Under the pieces are notes generated by a model, which searched no databases, was not told the DNA's origin, and saw nothing but the letters and a program-made list of their open reading frames with translations. Source: Rhodoferax sp. TH121 (GTDB lineage Bacteria; Pseudomonadota; Gammaproteobacteria; Burkholderiales; Burkholderiaceae_C). From it: DNA of 64,000 bases. The position numbers and the translations under genes are program-made. The stretch is from contig NZ_NOXW01000012.1 of the NCBI RefSeq assembly GCF_002251855.1, positions 1 to 64,000 on the forward strand, read 5' to 3'. Of this stretch, positions 44,515 through 51,989 are shown piece after piece. Numbering within the stretch: the first letter of the stretch is position 1; every line of letters begins with the position of its first letter.

Positions 44515-45117
44515 TCAGCTTCTCAGCATGGGGTAGAGCGAGGCCACCAGGGCCAGTGCCATGGTGATGTTGAAGATGCGCAGGCGCCGCGGGTCTTGCA
44601 GCAGGCCGCGCATGGCCTGGCCAAAGCCCAGCCACACCGCCGAGCAGGGGCTGCCCAGCACCAGCGACATCAGCGCCAGCAGCAGCACCTGGGGCAGAGT
44701 AGCGTCGGGCGGCAGGTAGGCGCTCATGGCGGTGACGATCATGACCCAGGCCTTGGGGTTGATCCATTGGAAGGCGGCTGCGCCCCAAAAGCCCAGCGGC
44801 TGTGCGGCGGGCGCATCGGGGTCGGCACTGGCGGGGCGGGCCGTGGCCAGCTTCCAGGCCAGCCACAGCAGGTAGGCCGCGCCGCCCCAGCGCATCAGCT
44901 GGTAGAGCGCCGGAAACCGGTCCAGCACCGCATGCAGGCCCAGACCCACGCACAGCAGCATCACAGTAAAGCCGATTTGCACCCCCAGCAGGTGTGGCAG
45001 TGAGCGGCGCACGCCAAAGTTCACCCCCGATGCCATCAGCATGGTGTTGTTGGGCCCTGGTGTGACGGAGCTCACGATGAGGAACAAGGCCGCGGCGATC
45101 AACAGGTCGTAGGTCAT
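44515..45117 (-). CDS. LysE-family amino-acid exporter (3)
   Basis: The 200-residue protein has six TM segments. The signature SVTPGPNNTMLMASGVNFGVRRS is at the N-terminus and QWINPKAWVMIVTAMSAY in the middle. It starts inside the EamA stop (ATGA), so translation is coupled to the gene upstream. Confidence 0.9.
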   Translation of the reverse strand: MTYDLLIAAALFLIVSSVTPGPNNTMLMASGVNFGVRRSLPHLLGVQIGFTVMLLCVGLGLHAVLDRFPALYQLMRWGGAAYLLWLAWKLATARPASADPDAPAAQPLGFWGAAAFQWINPKAWVMIVTAMSAYLPPDATLPQVLLLALMSLVLGSPCSAVWLGFGQAMRGLLQDPRRLRIFNITMALALVASLYPMLRS

Positions 45118-46037
45118 GCAACGGCTGCTTTCACAGGGGTTTGCACCGGCATGCGCCGGCCGATGAAGACCGTGGCAATCACCGCCACGCCAAAGCCCAC
45201 GGTCACTGCGTCCAGCCGCTCACCGAGCAGCGGCACGGCAAACAGCATGCCCAGGAAAGGCTGCAGCAGCTGCACCTGGCTCACGCGCACCGTGCCGCCC
45301 AGGGCCAGGCCCTTGTACCAGGCAAAAAAGCCCAGCCACATGGAAAACACCGACACATAGGCAAACGCCACCCAGGCGCTGGCGGGCAGCGCCACGCTGG
45401 GGAATTGCCACACCGCCAGCGGCAGGTTGATGGGCAGCGCAATCACCAGCGCCCAGCAAATCACATGCTCGGCCCGCATGCGCTGCGAGAGCCGCCCGCC
45501 ATGGCCGTAGCCCACGGCCGCACAGGCCATGGCCAGCAGCAAGAGCACATCGGCCATTTGCAGCGACAGGCCACTGTGGCCCGAGCGCAGCACAGCAAAC
45601 GCCACCACCAGCGCCGTGCCGGCCAGTGCGCAAACCCAAAAGCCGGTAGACGGCCGCTGCCGGTTCAAAAAGGCGCCCACCACCGCAGTGGCCAGTGGCA
45701 GCACGCCCACCATCACGCTGGCGTGCACCGCCTCCACATGGCGCATGGCGATGGAGGTGAAGATGGGAAACCCAAACACCACCCCCAGTGCCACCAGCAC
45801 CAGCGGGCCCCAGGTGTCGCGCGGCGGCAGCGGCGCCTTGCTCCACCACAGCAACAGTGCGGAGAGCAGGCCTGCCACCACGGCGCGGCCCACCGCGATG
45901 AACAGGCCCGACATCAGCGGCGCCTCGGGCGTGCCCACGGCCAGGCGGGTCATGGGCAGGGTCATGGCAAACATGGTGATGCCCAATAGGCCCAGCCACA
46001 GGCCCTTTTTGAGGTTGGCAGTGTGTGAAGTGTTCAT
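45114..46037 (-). CDS. EamA/DMT-family transporter
   Basis: The 307-residue protein has ten TM helices in two EamA repeats (KKGLWLGLLGITMFAMTLPMTRLAV, then VCWAL-type second half with WLGFFAWYKGLALGGTVRVSQVQLLQPF). Drug/metabolite transporters of this kind often export amino acids or nucleosides. It overlaps both neighbouring LysE genes by four bases. Confidence 0.9.
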   Translation of the reverse strand: MNTSHTANLKKGLWLGLLGITMFAMTLPMTRLAVGTPEAPLMSGLFIAVGRAVVAGLLSALLLWWSKAPLPPRDTWGPLVLVALGVVFGFPIFTSIAMRHVEAVHASVMVGVLPLATAVVGAFLNRQRPSTGFWVCALAGTALVVAFAVLRSGHSGLSLQMADVLLLLAMACAAVGYGHGGRLSQRMRAEHVICWALVIALPINLPLAVWQFPSVALPASAWVAFAYVSVFSMWLGFFAWYKGLALGGTVRVSQVQLLQPFLGMLFAVPLLGERLDAVTVGFGVAVIATVFIGRRMPVQTPVKAAVA

Positions 46038-46669
46038 AACGATCCCATCCAGGCGGCCGTGGCCACCAACACGGCAGCCATGCCGCGGTTGAACCAGCGC
46101 AGCCGCTGCGCTGTGGCCACACCGGCCACCACCGGGCCGCTGAGCCAGTCGCGTAAGAGCGAGCCCATGGCGGCATAGAGCAGGTTGCTGAAGAAACCAA
46201 AGGCCAGCATCAGCGGCAGCGTGATGGCAAAACGCGCCAGCACATCCTCGCGCCCGGCCAGCCAGCCGGCGGTCACCGTCAGGCCCAGCATCCAGGCCTT
46301 GATATTGAGAAACTGCAGCGCCACGCCCTGCCAAAAGCTCACGTTGAGGCGGCTCGCACCCGCTTCCCCCAGGCTGCTGGCGCGGGCCAGCTTCACGGCC
46401 AGCCACAGCAGGTAGGTTATGCCCAGCCACTGGATGGCGCTGCGCAGCAGCGGCAAGGCCACCACCAGCGCGCCCAGGCCACCGGCACACAGCGTGAACA
46501 GCAGGCCCCAGCCCAGTGGCACGGCCAGCACAAAGTGCAGCGCGCCGCGCAGCCCCCGGTTGGCCGCCAGTGCGGTGGACAGCGTGGTGTTGGGCCCTGG
46601 GGTGAAGCTGGCCGCGGTGGAGAGCAGCAACAGCGCGGTGAATTCGGCAGCGGTAAACGTGGTGAACAT
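46034..46669 (-). CDS. LysE-family amino-acid exporter (4)
   Basis: The 211-residue protein has six TM segments; signature ASFTPGPNTTLSTALAANRGLRGA and middle motif LQFLNIKAWMLGLTVTAGWLAG. It is the first gene of the eleven-gene run and starts 100 bp from the divergent MocR gene, so it is likely under that regulator. I chose the ATG encoding MFTTFTAAEF; an earlier in-frame ATG would use up most of the regulatory spacer. Confidence 0.9.
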   Translation of the reverse strand: MFTTFTAAEFTALLLLSTAASFTPGPNTTLSTALAANRGLRGALHFVLAVPLGWGLLFTLCAGGLGALVVALPLLRSAIQWLGITYLLWLAVKLARASSLGEAGASRLNVSFWQGVALQFLNIKAWMLGLTVTAGWLAGREDVLARFAITLPLMLAFGFFSNLLYAAMGSLLRDWLSGPVVAGVATAQRLRWFNRGMAAVLVATAAWMGSL

Positions 46670-46768
46670 GCGATTCACTGTACTTTGAAAAACAACACAC
46701 TTGCAGTACAGTTTGTGCAAACAGAATCACAACTGTATTGCTGGCACGGCCAGCACAGAGGACACCCC
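46670..46768. promoter_or_regulatory. Divergent control region of the lysE run and the MocR gene
   Basis: The AT-rich 99-bp spacer holds ACTGTAC (46677-46683), its inverse GTACAGT (46706-46712), and AACTGTA (46731-46737). Three related half-sites, spaced 29 and 25 bases centre to centre, look like a MocR/GntR operator. No clear -35/-10 pair could be fixed. Confidence 0.55.
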
Positions 46769-48217
46769 ATGCTCATGAAAACTGCGGCCCAAAGCCTGGC
46801 CGAACAACTGGCGGCGCTGTTTGCCCAGCGCATCCGCGACCGCCTGCTGGCGCCGGGTGCGCGCCTGCCCTCGGTGCGCCTGTGTGCGCAGCAGCAGGGG
46901 GTGAGCCCGTCCACCGTGGTGGGCGCCTACGACCAGCTGCTGGCCCAAGGCCTGGTGGAGGCGCGCAAAAACCGCGGCTTTTATGTGCGCGAATTGCCCT
47001 CCGTGGCCGTGGGTGGTGCGCAAGCAGCTATTGATTCAGGAGCACACGGCGTTGCCAACCTCATGCTCACCGTGCCCCAGCGCTACGCGCCACTCAACGC
47101 CACGGCGCTGATCCGCGGCATGTTCAAGGGCGTGAGCAACAAGCCCCAGCCCGGCATGGGCGTGCTGCCCAAGGAATGGCTGCAGTCCACCTTTTTGGCC
47201 ACGGCGGTACGGCGCAGCTGCAGTGTGGAGGCGCTCAACGCGTTCTCATTGCAGTACGGCGAGCCCGCAGGTGACATCGGCTTGCGCCGCGCGTTGTCCA
47301 CCAAGCTGGCGGGCCTGTCGGTACACGCCGCGCCCGAGCAAATCATCACCACCGTGGGTGCCACCAACGCGCTGGACGTGGTGAGTCGCACGCTGCTGCG
47401 CGCGGGTGATTACGTGATGGTGGAAGAGCCCGGCTGGGCCATCGAGTTTGCGCGGCTCGACTCGCTGGGCATGCGCATCCTGCCGGTGCCGCGCCGCGCC
47501 GACGGGCCCGACCTGGAGGTGATGGCGCGCTACTGCGAGGCGCACCGCCCCAAGCTGTTTGTGAGTGTGAGTGTGTTTCACAACCCCACCGGGTTTTGCC
47601 TCTCGCCCAGCAGCGCCTACCGCATCCTGCAACTGGCCAACCAGCACGACTTTCACATTGTTGAAGACGACACCTACAGCCACTTTGCCCCCGAACACGC
47701 CACCCGCCTGTGCGCGCTGGACGGCCTGCAGCGCACCATCTACGTGGGCGGCTTTGCCAAAATCTTGGCGCCCAACTGGCGCGTGGGCTACCTGGCCGCG
47801 CCCAAAGACCTGGCCGAGCGCCTGCTGGACACCAAGCTGCTGTCCACCCTGACCACGCCTGCGCTGCTGGAGAAAGCGCTGGCCTGGTGCATCGACCAAG
47901 GCCAGCTGCGCCGCCATGCCGAGCGCATCCGCACCCAGCTCGATGCGGCACGGGCGCGCAGCGTGAAGCTGGCGCTGGCGCATGGCTGCACGTTTGCGTC
48001 CGACCCCGTGGGCCTGTTTGGCTGGGTGGAAACCGGGGTGGACACCGACGCCCTGAGCCAGCGCATGCTGGACGAAGGCTACCTGCTGGCGCCCGGCGCC
48101 CTGTTCCACGCCCAGCGCACACCCAGCAGCCTGATGCGCATCAACTTTGCCAGCACGCAAGAGGCGCAGTTCTGGAAAACCTTTGCGCGCCTGCGCGACG
48201 AACAGGTGGGCGCATGA
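46769..48217 (+). CDS. MocR-family GntR/aminotransferase regulator
   Basis: In this 482-residue protein an N-terminal GntR winged helix (LPSVRLCAQQQGVSPSTVVGAYDQLLAQGLVEARKNRGFYV, about 35-75) is joined by a linker to a fold-type I aminotransferase-like domain with PLP lysine in GGFAKILAPNWRVGY and HNPTGFCLS. MocR proteins sense amino acids or PLP derivatives and usually control a divergent gene; here that is the LysE run. The linker is partly encoded by a reverse repeat copy (AQAAIDSGAHG). GAGG lies 7 bases before the ATG. Confidence 0.92.
   Translation: MLMKTAAQSLAEQLAALFAQRIRDRLLAPGARLPSVRLCAQQQGVSPSTVVGAYDQLLAQGLVEARKNRGFYVRELPSVAVGGAQAAIDSGAHGVANLMLTVPQRYAPLNATALIRGMFKGVSNKPQPGMGVLPKEWLQSTFLATAVRRSCSVEALNAFSLQYGEPAGDIGLRRALSTKLAGLSVHAAPEQIITTVGATNALDVVSRTLLRAGDYVMVEEPGWAIEFARLDSLGMRILPVPRRADGPDLEVMARYCEAHRPKLFVSVSVFHNPTGFCLSPSSAYRILQLANQHDFHIVEDDTYSHFAPEHATRLCALDGLQRTIYVGGFAKILAPNWRVGYLAAPKDLAERLLDTKLLSTLTTPALLEKALAWCIDQGQLRRHAERIRTQLDAARARSVKLALAHGCTFASDPVGLFGWVETGVDTDALSQRMLDEGYLLAPGALFHAQRTPSSLMRINFASTQEAQFWKTFARLRDEQVGA
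47017..47044 (-). repeat. Dispersed repeat, half copy in the MocR gene
   Basis: On the minus strand, TGCTCCTGAATCAATAGCTG, then CTTGCGCA. Only the first half of the element. In frame, antisense to the gene, in the interdomain linker. Confidence 0.68.
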
Positions 48218-48579
48218 GCCGGCCCTGGTTGCTGGTGGTGGCCTTGGGCCTGGCAGGTGCTGCACACGCGGGAGGCGCCGAGCCCGTGCAAACACGCTGC
48301 GGCTGGTGGGACAACCCCAGCCCCGGCAACGCCTGGCTCATCGACCGCGATGGCGCGTGGGAGGTGGCCATCCAGGGCGGGCACCAGGCCGAGGGCGACT
48401 GGCCCGAGATTCCTGCGCGGCAGAAAGTGCGCGGCAACGGCAGCTATGGCTACGGCTGCGCCTGCCTGCGCGTGACCGTTAACCCCACAACCCGGCAGGT
48501 GCTGAAGATCGTCAGCGCCCAGGCGCGCCCTCTGCAGCAGTGCCGCGCCGACCCAGCGCTGGGCAAGCCGCCCGGCTAA
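48214..48579 (+). CDS. DUF4087 secreted protein
   Basis: The 121-residue protein has a signal peptide (MSRPWLLVVALGLAGAAHA) and a short Cys-rich mature part with RCGWWDNPSPGNAWLIDRDGAWEVAIQGG and YGCACLRVTV, which fit DUF4087. Function unknown. Its start overlaps the MocR stop by four bases (ATGA), so the two are read together. Confidence 0.78.
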   Translation: MSRPWLLVVALGLAGAAHAGGAEPVQTRCGWWDNPSPGNAWLIDRDGAWEVAIQGGHQAEGDWPEIPARQKVRGNGSYGYGCACLRVTVNPTTRQVLKIVSAQARPLQQCRADPALGKPPG

Positions 48580-48608
48580 ACCTATCAACTTTCATTGGAG
48601 ACTCCCCT

Positions 48609-48914
48609 ATGGTGACCTGCTATCTGCGCTACGTGATCGACCCCTACAAGATTGCCGAGTTCGAGCACTACGGCAAGCTCTGGATTCCGCTGGTTGAGCG
48701 CTATGGCGGTCAGCACCACGGCTACTTCCTGCCGTCCGAAGGCGCCAACAACATTGCGCTGGCTATGTTTACCTTTCCCAGCCTGGCCGCCTACGAGACC
48801 TACCGCCTGCAGTCCATGCAGGACGCCGAATGCCAAGCCGCTTTTCGCTATGCCGAAGAGACACGCTGCATCCTGAGTTACGAGCGCACGTTTTTCCGCC
48901 CGGTGTTCCGCTGA
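48609..48914 (+). CDS. NIPSNAP family protein
   Basis: The 101-residue protein is a dimeric ferredoxin-like alpha/beta fold: CYLRYVIDPYKIAEFEHYGKLWIPLVERYGGQHHGYFLPSEGANNIALAMFTFPSLAAYE, then RTFFRP at the C-terminus. NIPSNAP domains are small and of largely unknown role in bacteria. It starts 29 bp after the DUF4087 gene with GGAG ahead, and the acetyltransferase gene follows after 2 bp. Confidence 0.85.
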   Translation: MVTCYLRYVIDPYKIAEFEHYGKLWIPLVERYGGQHHGYFLPSEGANNIALAMFTFPSLAAYETYRLQSMQDAECQAAFRYAEETRCILSYERTFFRPVFR

Positions 48915-48916
48915 TC

Positions 48917-49423
48917 ATGGCCATGCAGATCCGCCCCGAAACCCCGGCCGACATCGATGCCATCACGGCGCTCACGGCCGCGGCCTTTCTGCACGCCGCG
49001 CACACCAGCCACACCGAGCAGTTCATCATCAATGCCTTGCGCGCAGCGGGCCAACTCAGCCTGTCGCTGGTGGCCGTGGACGGTGCCTTGCTGCTGGGCC
49101 ATGTGGCGTTGTCGCCGGTCACCGTGTCCGATGGCAGCACCGGCTGGTACGGCCTGGGGCCGATTTCCGTCTTGCCGTCGTCGCAGGGGCAAGGGGTTGG
49201 CAGCCAACTCATGCGGCGCGCGCTGACGGACCTGCAGGACCTGGGTGCGGCCGGGTGCGTGCTTCTGGGCGATCCTGGCTACTACGCTCGTTTTGGCTTT
49301 GCCCCCCATCCTGGCCTGGTGCTGGACGGCGTACCTCCTGAGTACTTCATGGCCATGGGTTTTGGTGGCGCGCTGCCGGTGGGTACGGTGCAGTACCACG
49401 CTGCATTTGATGCCGTGGCATAG
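48917..49423 (+). CDS. GNAT-family N-acetyltransferase
   Basis: The 168-residue protein has the acetyl-CoA loop LPSSQGQGVGSQLMRRAL (about 92-109), followed by GCVLLGDPGYYARFGFAP, the pattern of YhbS-like GNAT proteins. Substrate unknown. Two in-frame ATGs lie six bases apart; the first gives MAMQIRPETPADIDAI. Confidence 0.88.
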   Translation: MAMQIRPETPADIDAITALTAAAFLHAAHTSHTEQFIINALRAAGQLSLSLVAVDGALLLGHVALSPVTVSDGSTGWYGLGPISVLPSSQGQGVGSQLMRRALTDLQDLGAAGCVLLGDPGYYARFGFAPHPGLVLDGVPPEYFMAMGFGGALPVGTVQYHAAFDAVA

Positions 49424-49430
49424 TTATTGT

Positions 49431-49497
49431 TGCTATGTATTTCATAGCTGTTTGCGCAATAACCACGGCTTGCAAGGCCTAAAAGGTTTGAAATTCA
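49431..49497 (+). repeat. Dispersed 65-bp repeat, intergenic copy before the HDOD gene
   Basis: TGCTATGTATTTCATAGCTG, then TTTGCGCAATAACCACGGCT and GGTTTGAAATTC. It fills the gap between the acetyltransferase stop and the HDOD stop, so it sits where convergent transcripts end. Confidence 0.75.
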
Positions 49498-50715
49498 GGC
49501 CTGTGCAGCCAGGGAGCGCAGCAAGGCGCGGTTGACCTCGTCGGCCTCCAGCCTGTGGGCCCGGCAGACGTCGCGGATGACTTTGGTGTTGCCGCTCTCC
49601 AAGGCGCTGGCGGTTTCCAGCCAGGGGGCGTAGGGGCCGGTTTGGCCCAGGATGGCAGAGGCCACCCGGCCGGGCAGGGGCAGGCGGTGCAGGGCGGCGC
49701 CCAGGGTTTCGCCCAGCAGCAGGTCCACCTGCGAAAAGATGCCGCACAAAAACACTTCGCGGCGCAGGTCGTCTTCAATGCCGGCATCGGCCAGCCGCTC
49801 CATGATGCGGGCGCGCAGCACGATGGCGGCGCGGATGGGCTGCAGGTTGGCGTCTGCGCTGGCGTGGGGCATTTGCTCCATGAGCCAGGCGCGCAGGCGG
49901 CTGTAGCCCAGCGTCATGAGGCCTTGGCGAACGCTGCCGATCTCGGTGCGCAAGGACAGCGCGGCGGAATTGGCGTAGCGCAGGAAGCGGTACGTCAGCA
50001 GCGGCTCGTCGCCCAGGCGGTGCTCCAGGGCTTCCAGCGATTCGTCGGCATCGATGGCGTGTACCAGGTCCAGCAGCAGCTGGCGCGCGGGCTGAATTTG
50101 TTTGTAGCGGTAGCCGTAGAGCATTTCCTCAGTGGGCCAGCCGGCCACGCCCCAGGCGGCTTGGTGGTCCAGGGCGTGTTCCACCAGGGCTTGGCTGGCC
50201 AAGCCCTCGTACAGTTCACCCGGCAAGATGGGCGAGGTCCAATGGCCGTGGGTGTTGCCGCCGTCGTGGGTGCGCTGCAGCGCAGCGCGCAGGGCAGCTA
50301 GCGCCTCATGCGGGCTGATGCTGCGCAGGGTTTTGTGAAACAGGTTTTGCAGTTCGCCAGTGGGTGGGTGGCCGGCTTCGCCGCGCCAGAGCAGGCGCAC
50401 GCCGCGTTGCTGGGCTTTGCGCATGCGGCCCGCCAGCAGGGCGTCGCCCAGCCAGGGGTCCGGAATCTCCAGCCACATGCCTTGGGCCGGCGCATGGTCC
50501 AGCAGGTCGCTGAGCAGTCCGGGGGTGTGCACCACCAGAATTTGAGCGTCCAGGCCGGCGGGCCAGAGTTCGTGCAGGGTGTGCAGCAGGTGCTGCGCGT
50601 CCACCGCGCTGCTGAGGTTGGGCTCCACCACCAGGCGTGTGGCGCAGCGTTGGCGCCAGGCGTTCCACACGGGTTGGTAGCCCATGGTCACGCTGCCCAG
50701 CACGGAGTTGCTCAT
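49495..50715 (-). CDS. HDOD domain protein with degenerate EAL-like N-terminus
   Basis: The 406-residue protein begins with an EAL-like region (MGYQPVWNAWRQRCATRLVVEPNL) that lacks the catalytic EAL motif, followed by an HDOD domain (QLLLDLVHAIDADESLEALEHRLGDEPLLTYRFLRYANSAALSL). The combination is the YuxH type, usually linked to c-di-GMP or motility signalling. Three bases separate its start from the flgL stop, so it is the last gene of the flagellar run. Confidence 0.8.
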   Translation of the reverse strand: MSNSVLGSVTMGYQPVWNAWRQRCATRLVVEPNLSSAVDAQHLLHTLHELWPAGLDAQILVVHTPGLLSDLLDHAPAQGMWLEIPDPWLGDALLAGRMRKAQQRGVRLLWRGEAGHPPTGELQNLFHKTLRSISPHEALAALRAALQRTHDGGNTHGHWTSPILPGELYEGLASQALVEHALDHQAAWGVAGWPTEEMLYGYRYKQIQPARQLLLDLVHAIDADESLEALEHRLGDEPLLTYRFLRYANSAALSLRTEIGSVRQGLMTLGYSRLRAWLMEQMPHASADANLQPIRAAIVLRARIMERLADAGIEDDLRREVFLCGIFSQVDLLLGETLGAALHRLPLPGRVASAILGQTGPYAPWLETASALESGNTKVIRDVCRAHRLEADEVNRALLRSLAAQA

Positions 50716-50718
50716 GGC

Positions 50719-51969
50719 TTATCCAATGAAGTTGAATAGCGACAGCTTTTGCACCTGGGCATAGGACTGCAGCGCGGCCGAATAGCCGGTTTGCTGGTTC
50801 TGGAAGTCGGCAATGCCTTTGATCATGTCCAGGTCTTCGGCGCGGGAGCGGTCGGCTTCCAGCTGGATGCTGCGCGACTCTTGCGTGGAGGTGATGCGGT
50901 CGGCCCGGTTGAGCAGGTCACCGGCCTGGCCGCGTACGGCAGATATCCGCTCCATGCCAATGTCCAGGTTGCCCAGCGCCTGGGCCACCGCTTGCGAGGC
51001 GGCGTTGGCGTTGACTGCGCTGCCGATGTCGCGGATGGCGTCGTCCATGACGCTGAAGATGCTGGGGCTGGTGTCCACGGTGATGGTGTCCCCGGCCACA
51101 GGCAGGCCATTCACGGTCATCGACAGGCCGGGCATGGCTGTGATGGTGAAGCTGGGTGGCAGGTTGGACGGGAAGGACGCGGTCAGGCCCGACTGCGTGG
51201 GGCCGGCCACGGGTGGGCCTTCAGCCACGCTATAGGTCACCGTGGTGGTGCCGGCCACCGTAGACACGGCATCGATGGTGATGGAGTAGCTGGAGCCGTT
51301 GACCAAGGTGGGGTCGACCACCGTGACGGGGCCAGTCTGCAGTGTGCGGTCGGTCGGAATCTGGGACAGGGTGACGTTATAGGCGCCGTCGCGGCGGGCT
51401 TGCAGCATGAAGGCGCTCTCGCCATCGAGCGTGCCAGGGATGGCGTTTTCGCTGGCCGCGGCTTGGCCAGGCAGGCCCAAAAAGCTGTAGTCGGCGGGCG
51501 GCGAGTTGGGGCCGGCAAAGGGCACCTGGCCACTGCCCAGGGCAGCAAACAGGGGCAGGCCGTTGTTGTCTTTGCGGTTGGCCATGGTCAGCACCTGCTC
51601 GCGCAGGCCTTGCAGTTCCACGGCAATGGTGCGGCGTTCGGCGGCGGTGTTGTTGCCGTTTCCTGCGTTCACGGTGAGTTCGCGGAACCGTTGCAGCGCG
51701 CTGGTGATGTCGCCCAAGGTGCTTTCGGCCGAGGCGATGGAGTTCTTTTGTGCCTCCAGCGCACGCTGGTCGGTGGCAATGCGGGCCAGACGGGTGAGCG
51801 AACGCTCGGCCTGGGCGGCGCCGGTGGGGTCGTCGCTGGCGCGCACCACACGTTTGCCGGAGGTCAGGTTCTCTTGCAGGTCGGCCAGCTTGGTTTGCCG
51901 TGCCGTGAGGTTGCGCATCGCCAGGTCGTAGGTATTGGCCGTGCCCAGGCGAGATAAAGAAGTGGCCAT
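50719..51969 (-). CDS. flgL: Flagellar hook-associated protein FlgL
   Basis: The 416-residue HAP3 joins the hook to the filament. The N-terminal coiled-coil region (SRLGTANTYDLAMRNLTARQTKLADLQENLTSGKRVVRASDDPTGAAQAERSL) and the C-terminal helices ending LQSYAQVQKLSLFNFIG are typical of flagellin-like HAPs, with a variable middle. GGAGG lies 10 bases before the ATG. flgK is 20 bp upstream. Confidence 0.93.
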   Translation of the reverse strand: MATSLSRLGTANTYDLAMRNLTARQTKLADLQENLTSGKRVVRASDDPTGAAQAERSLTRLARIATDQRALEAQKNSIASAESTLGDITSALQRFRELTVNAGNGNNTAAERRTIAVELQGLREQVLTMANRKDNNGLPLFAALGSGQVPFAGPNSPPADYSFLGLPGQAAASENAIPGTLDGESAFMLQARRDGAYNVTLSQIPTDRTLQTGPVTVVDPTLVNGSSYSITIDAVSTVAGTTTVTYSVAEGPPVAGPTQSGLTASFPSNLPPSFTITAMPGLSMTVNGLPVAGDTITVDTSPSIFSVMDDAIRDIGSAVNANAASQAVAQALGNLDIGMERISAVRGQAGDLLNRADRITSTQESRSIQLEADRSRAEDLDMIKGIADFQNQQTGYSAALQSYAQVQKLSLFNFIG

Positions 51970-51989
51970 GGTGGTCGTCCTCCGGTGCC

